40,063 bases of DNA from an uncultured Acidimicrobiales bacterium (GTDB taxonomy: Bacteria; Actinomycetota; Acidimicrobiia; Acidimicrobiales; UBA10347). A program made the position numbers and the translations under genes. Shown here in pieces: positions 1 through 7,098 of the stretch (position 1 is the first letter of the stretch; every line of letters starts with the position of its first letter). The DNA lies in assembly GCA_938015575.1 (NCBI GenBank), contig CALLPT010000253.1, positions 1-40,063 on the forward strand, read 5' to 3'. The notes beneath the pieces are model-generated. The model was not told the origin of the DNA and searched no databases. It saw nothing but the letters and a program-made list of their open reading frames with translations.

Positions 1-521
1 GGAACACGAGTGATGACTGGTCCAAACAAGGCGACCCGGTCGCCATTGTCGTCGTCCATGGCAATGATCGGCGTGCCGACATCGTCGCCGGTCAGATCGA
101 GACCGATTTTCATGCGCTCGGCGATGTCCTCATCGAAGGACTCGTCGTCGAGAGCTTCTGAATATGCGGCGTCAAATCCTGCAGCAGCAAGTGCTGCCGG
201 TAGATCAAAGCTGTCTTGGCGATCGCCGTCATGATGGATACGCGAAGCGAATTCCCAGTAAACGTCCTTGACCGCGGCATCACCTTCGGCCTTGCGGATG
301 CTCTCCATCACGCGCAGCAGTCGGTGGGTGTACTCGACCGGAGCGTGATAGTCGCTGCCTGGATCGGGCTTGTTCTTGTTCAGCAGGCTGATCGGCTGCC
401 AAGTGATGTTGACATCACGATGCGGTTGCACTTCATCGACTACCCAACGGGCAGTCACCCAGCACCATGGTCAAATGGGGTCGACCCAGAATTCGATGTC
501 CATCGCGCCGAGGCTACTCAT
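1..521 (-). CDS. Selenocysteine-containing DsbA-fold protein, mycothiol-dependent nitroreductase (Rv2466c) type, 3' end cut by window
   Basis: The reading frame was found by hand because an in-frame TGA (471-473) breaks it in the ORF track. From ATG 521 the product reads MSSLGAMDIEFWVDPI-(TGA)-PWCW, then continues to the window edge with a DsbA-type helical domain, GDDVGTP (probable cis-Pro loop) and LFGPVITRV. Rv2466c-family proteins have DP-x-C-P-W-C-W at this spot, so the TGA replaces the N-terminal catalytic Cys, the typical site for Sec; the resolving Cys is kept. A SECIS-like hairpin follows. About 173 codons are present against roughly 207 in Rv2466c, so some 30 residues lie outside. 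ATG 503 is an alternative start; neither has a strong Shine-Dalgarno. The family reduces substrates with mycothiol in the cytoplasm (known for the family). A nonsense mutation is the alternative, but conservation continues on both sides of the TGA. Confidence 0.88.
438..473 (-). promoter_or_regulatory. Putative SECIS element of the Sec-DsbA gene
   Basis: Directly after the in-frame UGA (473-471) come 14 nt and then the hairpin GACUGCCC-GUU-GGGUAGUC (456-438), eight pairs including one G-U. The loop opens with GU, 22 nt after the UGA, inside the spacing known for bacterial SECIS elements. The stem uses ACT and GTA, which look like uncommon codons for such GC-rich DNA and suggest selection on the RNA fold (inference). 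Confidence 0.78.
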
Positions 522-564
522 CTCGACGTTGTCGCGTCGGGTCGCGGAGCCGACGATGCGCCGC

Positions 565-906
565 TTAGGGCTGCCAGGCCTCGGTTGCGAGAACTCGAGG
601 AAGCGGCGTGACCGTGGTGATCCGGTTGTAGCCGTCGATCCTGGCGTTGAGCTCGTCGACTCGTTTGGCTTGCTCGTCGCCGGTTGCTCGCTGCATCGCC
701 GGTATGGCTTGGCGCACCGATCGCGCGAGTTCGTCGCGAAGCATCTGGTGGCGCTCGCGTTTCGCGAACCGCTCACCCCACCATCCGGCGGCCCGCTGGG
801 TGTCGAGATCGGCGATGGGTTTGCCCGCTCCGGGGAGATTGTCGAAGTAGCCGTTCTCGCGCGCTTCGGCGACCTTGCGTTCAACGATCGCATCGACGGC
901 ACGCAT
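565..906 (-). CDS. DUF1992 (DnaJ homologue subfamily C member 28-like) domain protein
   Basis: The product has the DUF1992 signature: an N-terminal helix (VDAIVERKVAEARENG) followed by YFDNLPGAGKPIADLD and a basic, helical remainder. I start at the internal ATG 906 because family members begin a few residues before this helix; the ORF track uses GTG 966, which adds 20 residues of low-complexity sequence. The length of 113 residues suits the family. No catalytic function is established, and despite the DnaJC28 name there is no J-domain here. It sits between the two TGA-containing genes on the same strand, with 43 nt to the Sec-DsbA start and 71 nt from the HesB-like stop, so cotranscription is likely. 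Confidence 0.8.
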   Translation of the reverse strand: MRAVDAIVERKVAEARENGYFDNLPGAGKPIADLDTQRAAGWWGERFAKRERHQMLRDELARSVRQAIPAMQRATGDEQAKRVDELNARIDGYNRITTVTPLPRVLATEAWQP

Positions 907-977
907 GTCTTCAGGGTAGGCGCGACAGGTTGCAGGTGTCGGAGAAGTGCAACCGGGTGCGGACACCGCACCTGACC

Positions 978-1277
978 TCAGATTTCGCAGGCACCGCCGG
1001 TACCGTCATCGAACTCGACGACGAGCTTCTTGCGGAAGCCACCCTTGGTGTCGACCCGCATGGACTTGGCCATGCCGACGAGCGAGGGTGTGATCAGGAT
1101 CTTGAAGTCCTGGTGGTTCAGGCGGCGATAGGGCGCCAGATTCTTGTTCTTCGTGTTGGTGTCGACCGACACCTCGGCAACCTTGCCTCAACCAACCGCT
1201 TTGATGAAGTCGATGGCCATGACCCCGCCGCGCTTGTCCAGTAATTCGGCTGCTTCGGTTGTCATATCGATCTGCAT
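978..1277 (-). CDS. Small HesB/IscA-like protein with in-frame TGA at codon 30 (putative selenoprotein)
   Basis: ATG 1277 lies 9 nt after a perfect GGAGG. The frame runs 29 codons (MQIDMTTEAAELLDKRGG...KAVG), meets TGA at 1188-1190, and continues in the same frame for 69 codons to TGA 978, giving 99 residues with Sec at 30. The ORF track reports only the C-terminal half from a GTG. The layout (AAELL helix, G-Sec-G turn, then KILITPSL and a C-terminal GGACEI) resembles A-type HesB/IscA proteins, where GGCSGF and CGCG hold the Cys. HesB-like selenoproteins are a reported bacterial class; I also recall a small CC/Se-motif (seleno)protein family of similar size but cannot check membership. A SECIS-like hairpin follows the TGA. 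Role unknown: thiol-redox or metal/Fe-S handling is possible. A decayed gene is the alternative, less likely given the good ribosome site and hairpin. Confidence 0.8.
1158..1190 (-). promoter_or_regulatory. Putative SECIS element of the HesB-like gene
   Basis: After UGA (1190-1188) come 14 nt and then a perfect hairpin, GGUGUC-GGUC-GACACC (1173-1158). The loop starts 20 nt after the UGA and reads GGUC, the same bases found in the E. coli fdhF SECIS loop (AGGUCU), whose G and U are contacted by SelB (established for E. coli). A smaller inverted repeat, GGCAAGGTTGCC, lies between UGA and the main stem. Confidence 0.78.
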
Positions 1278-1313
1278 GGTGGTGAACCTCCGAGATCAGG
1301 AACCCTTTGGACG

Positions 1314-1394
1314 CTAGCCGTGTTCCCGCTCGCTGCGGATTTCTTCGACCTCGCGGGCCGTCAGGTCGTCGGTATCCGAGCCGCCATCAGTCAT
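1314..1394 (-). CDS. Possible 26-residue peptide overlapping the hemY stop
   Basis: ATG 1394 overlaps the last codons of hemY in another frame and reads MTDGGSDTDDLTAREVEEIR... to TAG at 1314. It is acidic then helical, and uses GC-ending codons typical of real genes here. It fills the space between hemY and the HesB-like gene. No family recognised; it may be a translationally coupled small protein or chance. Confidence 0.3.
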   Translation of the reverse strand: MTDGGSDTDDLTAREVEEIRSEREHG

Positions 1395-2775
1395 CGTCCA
1401 ACACATGCAATATCGCCGACACGGCGGCGGTGCGGCCTTGGTCGATGTTGGCCGGAATGCCGATGCCTCGGTAGCTCATGCCGGCCAGGAAGATGCCGCT
1501 CGGGTTGAGCTCGCCTTCGGCTCGGGCGAGCCGGTCGAGGTGTCCGGCCAGATATTGCGGGAACGCCGCCGGCCACCGCGAGATCCGCTGGCCGATTGGT
1601 GACGCGTCGATGCCGAGCGCCGTGGCGACGTCGGCTCGAACGAGTCCGATCAGAGCATCATCGTCGAGGGTTGGCGATGTTTGATCACCCGTGTGACCGA
1701 CCGACAGCCGCAAAAGCTCGACCGCCATCTCGTCGGTTCCGGCGAGGTGCGGCCACTTCTGCGTCGCATAGGAACAGGCGGTGATCGTCAAGCTTGGATC
1801 GGAACGAGGCACGACGAAGCCGCTCAACTCCGACGGTTGGCCAAGGGTTCCGACCGGAAACGCCAGGGTCACGAGCGTGACCGACACCATGGGAATGGCC
1901 GACAGCACGAGCGATGCGTGGGCCCACGGCTCGACCAGAACCGAGGCAACCGGAGCGGGCACCGTCAGTACGACCGCCGACGCGTCCAACGCTTCGCCGT
2001 CGGCGAGCGCGACCCGCAAGGTTCCATCGGGCAGTTCGTCGATCGAGTCGACCGTCATGGCTGTCTCGACGATGTCGCCGAGCGTCTCTTCGAGCGCATC
2101 GACGAGCGTCGCCATGCCGCCTTCGAATGAGTGGAAGACCGGCGCGTCGCTTCGTCGACCTGCGGCTTGTTTCTGGAAGGCTGCGACCAGGCTCGGGCCG
2201 CCCTGCGCGGCAGCCAGGATCTGGGGCGATGACGCGACGAGGTCGAGCTCGTCGGTGTCGCCGGCATTGATCGCACCGATCAGTGGGTCGACCAGTGATT
2301 CGTGGACCCGATCGCCCAAGCGCCGCCGCACGAGCGAACCGATCGTGTCGCGGTCGCGCACCGGGTCGGGTTCGGTCCGGGCCAGATCCGCGTCGATCGC
2401 GGCTGCTGCTTCGGCACCGAGCAGGGCCTCGGCAGCATCGCGGTCAAGGGGAATGCCGAGCACGTTCGGCTCGGGCAAGGGCATGAGCCCGTTGGCCGTC
2501 CACACCTGCGCCTTGCGCGATGACGGCGCGATCAGCTGGTCTTCGAGACCGAGTTCTCGCGCCAGTTCGATGCCATGCGGCACGCGAGCAAGGAAGGCAT
2601 CGGCTGCTTCGTCAACCAGGCGACCAAGAAACGGTGACGTGCGGATCTTGCCGCCGACTCGATCGTCGGCCTCGAGCAGCCGCACCGGCATGCCGTCTCG
2701 TTGAAGCTGCCACGCGGCGGCCAGCCCGGCGATGCCACCACCGATGACGATGACCGGCGCGTCGGGCACGGTCAC
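1387..2775 (-). CDS. hemY: Coproporphyrinogen III / protoporphyrinogen oxidase (HemY, CgoX)
   Basis: A 462-residue FAD-dependent oxidase. The Rossmann motif VIGGGIAGLAAAWQL is at residues 9-23, with VGGKIRTS about 20 residues later and the C-terminal FAD motif FLAGMSYRGIGIPANIDQG, all typical of HemY. In Actinobacteria this enzyme oxidises coproporphyrinogen III to coproporphyrin III in the coproporphyrin-dependent heme route (known for the phylum). The GTG start overlaps the hemE stop (GTGA), so the two genes are translationally coupled. No hemQ/chdC follows; downstream are the selenoprotein candidates. Confidence 0.95.
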   Translation of the reverse strand: MTVPDAPVIVIGGGIAGLAAAWQLQRDGMPVRLLEADDRVGGKIRTSPFLGRLVDEAADAFLARVPHGIELARELGLEDQLIAPSSRKAQVWTANGLMPLPEPNVLGIPLDRDAAEALLGAEAAAAIDADLARTEPDPVRDRDTIGSLVRRRLGDRVHESLVDPLIGAINAGDTDELDLVASSPQILAAAQGGPSLVAAFQKQAAGRRSDAPVFHSFEGGMATLVDALEETLGDIVETAMTVDSIDELPDGTLRVALADGEALDASAVVLTVPAPVASVLVEPWAHASLVLSAIPMVSVTLVTLAFPVGTLGQPSELSGFVVPRSDPSLTITACSYATQKWPHLAGTDEMAVELLRLSVGHTGDQTSPTLDDDALIGLVRADVATALGIDASPIGQRISRWPAAFPQYLAGHLDRLARAEGELNPSGIFLAGMSYRGIGIPANIDQGRTAAVSAILHVLDDD

Positions 2776-3827
2776 GATGCGCCGACCAGATGCCCTTCGG
2801 CGTGAACGAGTTCGACGACCTGCTTGAGAATGTCGGGGTTGATCTCAGGAAGCACGCCGTGGCCGAGGTTGAAGATGTGACCGGGGTGCCCACCGTTGCT
2901 GGCCAGCACTTCGCGCACCGCAGCGGCCACCGACGGCCACTCAGACAGGCAGATCACCGGGTCGAGGTTTCCCTGCAAGATTGCGTCGGGCCCAAGGCGC
3001 TCACGGGCGACATCGAGCGGTACCAGCCAGTCGATACCGACCACGTCAGCTCCGGCGTCGCGGAAGCGGGTCAGCAACTCACCGGTGTTGATGCCGAAGT
3101 GAATTCGCGGCACACCCAGCGACTCGACTGCTTCGAAGATCTTGGCGCTGGCGGGCATGACGAACCGTTCGTACATCGACGGGCTCAGGCAGCCGGCCCA
3201 GCTGTCGAACAGCTGGATTGCCGATGCGCCGTTTTCGACCTGCGCGGTCAGGGTCGCGATCGCCTGGTCAGCGAGGCGATCGAGCACGGCCGCGAACAGG
3301 TCCGGGGCGTCGAGCATCATCGACTTCGTCTTGGCCTTGTTCTTCGACGGCCCACCTTCGATCAGGTAGCTGGCGACGGTAAACGGAGCGCCAGCGAAAC
3401 CAATGAGCGGAACGTCGAGTTCGCCGACCAGATTGCGCACGGTCTCGAGCACATACGGAATGTCCTGCTCAGGTTCGAGCGGACGTAGTCGCGCAAGATC
3501 GTCGGTGCTCGTGATCGGCTTTTCCGCAACCGGTCCCACGCCCGGTTTGATGTCGATGCCGAATCCGATGGCGTGCACCGCCGTCACGATGTCGCTGAAG
3601 AGGATCGCCGCGTCGACCCCGTAGCGACGCACCGGCTGCAGCGTGATCTCGGTGGCGCGTTCAGGATCGGCGATCGCCTGGTTGATCGAGCCTTCGCCGC
3701 GGACGGCCTTGTACTCGGGAAGCGAGCGGCCAGCCTGGCGCATGAACCACACCGGTGTGTGGGAAGGGCGCTCACCTCGACAGGCGGTCAAGAAAGCGGA
3801 ATCCGTCAGATCAGCCCGTGCAGCCAC
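2772..3827 (-). CDS. hemE: Uroporphyrinogen III decarboxylase
   Basis: This 351-residue protein shows both UroD signatures, PVWFMRQAGRSLPEY near residue 25 and GFAGAPFTVASYLIEGG near residue 145, with the DIVTAVHAIGFGIDI active-site strand between them. It decarboxylates the four acetate side chains of uroporphyrinogen III to give coproporphyrinogen III in the cytoplasm. Full length for the family. The GTG start lies 6 nt after a TACGGT box, suggesting a leaderless transcript. It is first in the minus-strand series hemE-hemY-small ORF-HesB-like-DUF1992-DsbA. Confidence 0.97.
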   Translation of the reverse strand: MAARADLTDSAFLTACRGERPSHTPVWFMRQAGRSLPEYKAVRGEGSINQAIADPERATEITLQPVRRYGVDAAILFSDIVTAVHAIGFGIDIKPGVGPVAEKPITSTDDLARLRPLEPEQDIPYVLETVRNLVGELDVPLIGFAGAPFTVASYLIEGGPSKNKAKTKSMMLDAPDLFAAVLDRLADQAIATLTAQVENGASAIQLFDSWAGCLSPSMYERFVMPASAKIFEAVESLGVPRIHFGINTGELLTRFRDAGADVVGIDWLVPLDVARERLGPDAILQGNLDPVICLSEWPSVAAAVREVLASNGGHPGHIFNLGHGVLPEINPDILKQVVELVHAEGHLVGAS

Positions 3828-3833
3828 GCTTAG

Positions 3834-3839
3834 ACCGTA
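3834..3839 (-). promoter_or_regulatory. Putative -10 box of hemE (leaderless)
   Basis: TACGGT followed by 6 nt and the GTG start of hemE. The same TANNNT-N6/7-start arrangement recurs at many genes in this window. No clear -35. Confidence 0.5.
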
Positions 3840-3887
3840 TCGAGCTATCCGGTCGTCTGGTCGAGCCCAGCCACTACCGATTTGGGC

Positions 3888-4685
3888 TCAGAGGGTGGCC
3901 GAGAGTTCGAGTGCTTCGGCCAAGCCGTCCTTGTCGACATCGGCCACGATGTGGCGGGCGATGTCTTTGAGCTCTTGGACCGCGTTGCCCATCGCCACGC
4001 CATGGCCGGAGGTCTTGACCGCGTCGAGATCGTTCGGACCGTCGCCGACCATCATCGCCCGATCGGCGGTGGTGCCCAGCTCGGCCGCGATCGCTTCGAT
4101 GGCGGTGCCCTTGGTGACACCGGCTGTCGTGCACGAGACGAACGCGGTCCCCGGCATCACCGGCGAGGTCGCCGACACGACGTCGACGCCGACCCCGGCC
4201 ATCTCGCTCTGCACCCATTTGGTGACCTCGAGCGGCACGACAAACTGCACTCGCACGACCTCGCCCTGGAGCGAAGCGAACGGGCGGGGCGTGTGCTCGA
4301 GTCCGAGCATCGCCGCGTGTTCGACCGCCGCGTCTGCATCGGTGTCGGCGATGTAGTCGTCGGCGCTGTAGACCTCGAGCACCCAGCCGCTTCGGTCAGC
4401 AACTTCGAATGCCTGCTCAAGCGCTTTGACCGGCAACACCTGGCTGCGGATCTCGCCCGAGCCGGTATGCACGAGCGACGACCCGTTGTGGAAGATGTGC
4501 CAGCCGTTCGGATCGAGCCGCCGCGCGTAGTCCATCGTCACCCCGAACGCACCCCGAGCAGTCGAGAGTGCCAGGTGCTGACCGCGGGCGATCGCGGCCT
4601 CAGCCGCAGCCCACACCGCATCGGTCGGAACATGAGAGGACCCGACGAGTGTTCCGTCGACATCGATACAGATCAGGGGAAGCAC
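3888..4685 (-). CDS. HAD-superfamily hydrolase, Cof type
   Basis: A 265-residue phosphatase-like protein with all four HAD motifs: DVDGTL at residues 8-13 (nucleophile and acid Asp), LSTARG, the Lys of GVTKGTAI, and VGDGPND. The large cap between motifs II and III places it with Cof/YkrA-type sugar-phosphate or cofactor phosphatases. The substrate cannot be told from sequence. It is transcribed divergently from helD and ends 60 nt before the hemE start. A TAGGGT box ends 6 nt before its GTG start. Confidence 0.9.
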   Translation of the reverse strand: MLPLICIDVDGTLVGSSHVPTDAVWAAAEAAIARGQHLALSTARGAFGVTMDYARRLDPNGWHIFHNGSSLVHTGSGEIRSQVLPVKALEQAFEVADRSGWVLEVYSADDYIADTDADAAVEHAAMLGLEHTPRPFASLQGEVVRVQFVVPLEVTKWVQSEMAGVGVDVVSATSPVMPGTAFVSCTTAGVTKGTAIEAIAAELGTTADRAMMVGDGPNDLDAVKTSGHGVAMGNAVQELKDIARHIVADVDKDGLAEALELSATL

Positions 4686-4691
4686 CCGCTG

Positions 4692-4697
4692 ACCCTA
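4692..4697 (-). promoter_or_regulatory. Putative -10 box of the HAD gene (leaderless)
   Basis: TAGGGT, then 6 nt, then GTG 4685, matching the repeated leaderless layout. Confidence 0.45.
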
Positions 4698-4849
4698 GCC
4701 AGCTCGCCATGACCGGACGCCACGATTGCCGCCGGGCAGGATATCGAGGAGCTGGACCGCCTCGAAGCCGTGCTCGCCGACTTCGATTGAGGGGCCCTCG
4801 GCACCGGTCGCACGCCCCAGCACGAGGTTCGATCTCGTTCGTTCACCTC

Positions 4850-4880
4850 TACGCTTGAGTACCCCCTTTTCGGGGGGTTT
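4850..4880 (+). promoter_or_regulatory. Putative helD promoter with a 5'-leader hairpin
   Basis: TACGCT (4850-4855) would start transcription near 4862. The very first transcribed bases form ACCCCC-TTTTCG-GGGGGT (4861-4878) followed by two more T, about 20 nt before the helD ATG. It could protect the 5' end, attenuate transcription or mask the start region. There is no palindrome of the rifamycin-associated-element kind. Confidence 0.4.
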
Positions 4881-4898
4881 CGCACCGAGGGCACCGCG

Positions 4899-6959
4899 AT
4901 GACGCAGAGCGAACATCCCGACTTCCGCGCCGAGCAGGAGTACATCGCGCGCGCATACGGCCATCTCGATCGATCGCGCGACTCCGCTCGGACGGTGACC
5001 GACAACGTCGAGTCCCGCCGCGGCGGCACCCACCAGGCCCGCTACGAACGCGACGTGATCGCGGCCAACGTTCAGGATCGCCTCGATGACCTGGACATCG
5101 GCGATCAGTCCCTCATCTTCGGGCGTATCGATCGCACCGAGGGCGACGCCTATCACATCGGTCGCGTCGCCGTCTGGGACGAAGCGCGCAATCCGCTCGT
5201 CGTCGATTGGCGGGCACCGATCGCCGAGCCGTTCTATCGAGCTACTGGTCGACAGACCATGGGGCTCGCTCGCCGACGCCACTTCATCACCCGCTTCCGC
5301 GAGTTGCTCGGCATCGAAGACGAACTGTTCACCGGGGCGCTCGAAGAGAGCGAACGCGATGCGACCTCGATCAAGGGCGAACGCACCCTGGTCAACGCCC
5401 TCGAGACCGCTCGGTCCGGGCGCCTTGGCGACATCGTCGGCACCATCCAAGGCGAACAAGACGAGATCATCCGCGCGCCACTCGCAGGTGCCGTCATCGT
5501 GCAGGGCGGTCCCGGCACGGGCAAGACGGTCGTCGCGCTCCACCGAGCCGCCTACCTCCTCTATACGCATCGGTTCCCGCTCGCTCGCCAAGGTGTCATG
5601 GTCATTGGGCCGAACCGACTCTTCCTGACCTACATCGAACAGGTGCTGCCGTCGCTCGGCGAGTCCGGGGTCGAGCTCACGGTGCTGGGCGACTTCGTTC
5701 CCGACGCTCGGGTCCGAGGCAACGATGCGCTCCACATCGCGCGCATCAAGGGCGACTTGCGCATGACCGACGTCATCCGGCGTGCCGTTCGCCAACGTCA
5801 GCGGCCGCTGCGCGAAGACCTGGTCGTGCCGTATGGGGTGCAGCGGCTGCGCTTCAGCGTCCGCCAGTCCGAGGAGCTCATCGCTCGCACTCGACGTCGA
5901 TCGCGCTTCCACAACCACGGCCGCAAGTTCATCGTCGAGGACTTCTACGACCAGCTCGCCAACTCGGGCCGCTACGAAGTCGATCCCGAGGAGCTGCGCG
6001 ACCATCTTCAGTCGACCGACGAGGTTCGCGCCGCGCTCGAGTGGATGTGGCCCGTGCTGTCGGCGACCGAATTGCTGCATGACCTCTATGGGTCCAAGGC
6101 GCTGCTGCGAGCGGCCGGCGAGCGCTACTTCGGTGGGTCGATCGACGGCTTGCACCGGGAACGCACCGACCATGCCGAGGTGCTGTGGACCTCCCAAGAC
6201 GTCCCACTTCTCGACGAGGCGCACCAGCTCGTCGGTCCACGCTCCGGAAAGGCTCGTGACCACGACCTTCGCACCTACGGCCACATCGTGATCGACGAGG
6301 CGCAAGACCTCTCGCCGATGCAGCTGCACATGATCGGACGGCGCTCGCTCAACGGTTCGATGACGATCGTCGGCGACATCGCCCAGGCGACGAGCGCGTG
6401 GGCTCATCAGGACTGGGAAAGCGTCGTCGATCAACTGCCGACGCACAAGGGCATCAACCGATACGACCTGACGATTGGCTATCGCGTCCCCGGCCCACTT
6501 ATCGAGCTCGCCGCCAAGGTTCTCAAGCTGGCGATGCCCGGGCTTACGCCGCCACGCGCTGTTCGCCCCGAAGGCGATCCGCCTCGGTTCGTCGTGACAA
6601 CGCCCGAGGACTTCGGCAACGCGCTCGCCACCACGATCGCCGAGGAGCGTGCCGCCATCGGGGCCGGCAACATCGCCGTCATCTGCGCCACCGGCGCGGC
6701 CGAAGATGTTTCCGAGTTCCTCAACGCGCACGAGATCGACCACGGCGTCGCCTATGCCGGCGCCCTCGAAAAGGAGATCTCGGTCATCGAAGTGTCGATG
6801 GTCAAAGGCCTCGAGATCGACGCCGCGATCGTGATCGAACCGGACTCGATCGTCGAATTCGAGCCCCAAGGACTGCGCTCGCTGTACGTGGCGCTGACCC
6901 GAGCCACCCGCCGGTTGGCAATCATTGACACCGGCGACTCAGCGCACGTTCTGCGCTAA
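4899..6959 (+). CDS. helD: HelD-like UvrD/Rep-family ATPase (RNA-polymerase-associated)
   Basis: A 686-residue superfamily 1 ATPase. An N-terminal coiled-coil-like region (EYIARAYGHLDRSRDSAR) precedes Walker A GGPGTGKTVVALHRAA near residue 205, Walker B IDEAQDLSPMQ near 465, the motif GDIAQATSAWA and the C-terminal LYVALTRATRRL. The order and the N-terminal arm match HelD, which binds RNA polymerase, displaces it from nucleic acid and can give rifampicin resistance in actinobacteria (known for the family). The monocistronic position and own leader suggest separate control. The 724-residue ORF on the opposite strand is its shadow. Confidence 0.9.
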   Translation: MTQSEHPDFRAEQEYIARAYGHLDRSRDSARTVTDNVESRRGGTHQARYERDVIAANVQDRLDDLDIGDQSLIFGRIDRTEGDAYHIGRVAVWDEARNPLVVDWRAPIAEPFYRATGRQTMGLARRRHFITRFRELLGIEDELFTGALEESERDATSIKGERTLVNALETARSGRLGDIVGTIQGEQDEIIRAPLAGAVIVQGGPGTGKTVVALHRAAYLLYTHRFPLARQGVMVIGPNRLFLTYIEQVLPSLGESGVELTVLGDFVPDARVRGNDALHIARIKGDLRMTDVIRRAVRQRQRPLREDLVVPYGVQRLRFSVRQSEELIARTRRRSRFHNHGRKFIVEDFYDQLANSGRYEVDPEELRDHLQSTDEVRAALEWMWPVLSATELLHDLYGSKALLRAAGERYFGGSIDGLHRERTDHAEVLWTSQDVPLLDEAHQLVGPRSGKARDHDLRTYGHIVIDEAQDLSPMQLHMIGRRSLNGSMTIVGDIAQATSAWAHQDWESVVDQLPTHKGINRYDLTIGYRVPGPLIELAAKVLKLAMPGLTPPRAVRPEGDPPRFVVTTPEDFGNALATTIAEERAAIGAGNIAVICATGAAEDVSEFLNAHEIDHGVAYAGALEKEISVIEVSMVKGLEIDAAIVIEPDSIVEFEPQGLRSLYVALTRATRRLAIIDTGDSAHVLR

Positions 6960-6984
6960 CGCGCCACCTCCCGCCAACACCGGC

Positions 6985-7028
6985 CCTCAGTCCGACCCAG
7001 CTGAGGTGTCTGACACCCGCAGCTTTTT
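6985..7028 (+). terminator. Possible terminator after helD
   Basis: CCTCAG...CTGAGG (6985-7006) overlaps a second hairpin GGTGT-CTG-ACACC (7005-7017), followed six bases later by TTTTT. The two stems exclude each other. A weak intrinsic terminator is plausible. Confidence 0.4.
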
Positions 7029-7086
7029 GCAACGTTTTGGCTGCGACCCCAGGGGGTGGACTGCGCACCGCATCTCAGCTCAGCCG

Positions 7087-7092
7087 TAGCAT
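7087..7092 (+). promoter_or_regulatory. Putative -10 box of lhr (leaderless)
   Basis: TAGCAT, 6 nt, then ATG 7099. Confidence 0.5.
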
Positions 7093-7098
7093 CGAGGG

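Noticed and set aside
10-975. Plus-strand ORFs at 10-234, 216-611 and 370-975
   Set aside because: They lie opposite the DsbA-type and DUF1992 genes and show no domain; their openness reflects GC-rich codon structure of the minus-strand genes.
1387-1389. Possible read-through of the hemY TGA stop
   Set aside because: HemY is already full length; the sequence beyond the stop in frame is Arg/Gly-rich noise, and I see no hairpin at the right place.
4695-6869. 724-codon ORF opposite helD
   Set aside because: It mirrors helD in GC-rich DNA, has no recognisable motif and a biased composition rich in Asp, Arg and Val; the plus strand carries a complete ATPase.
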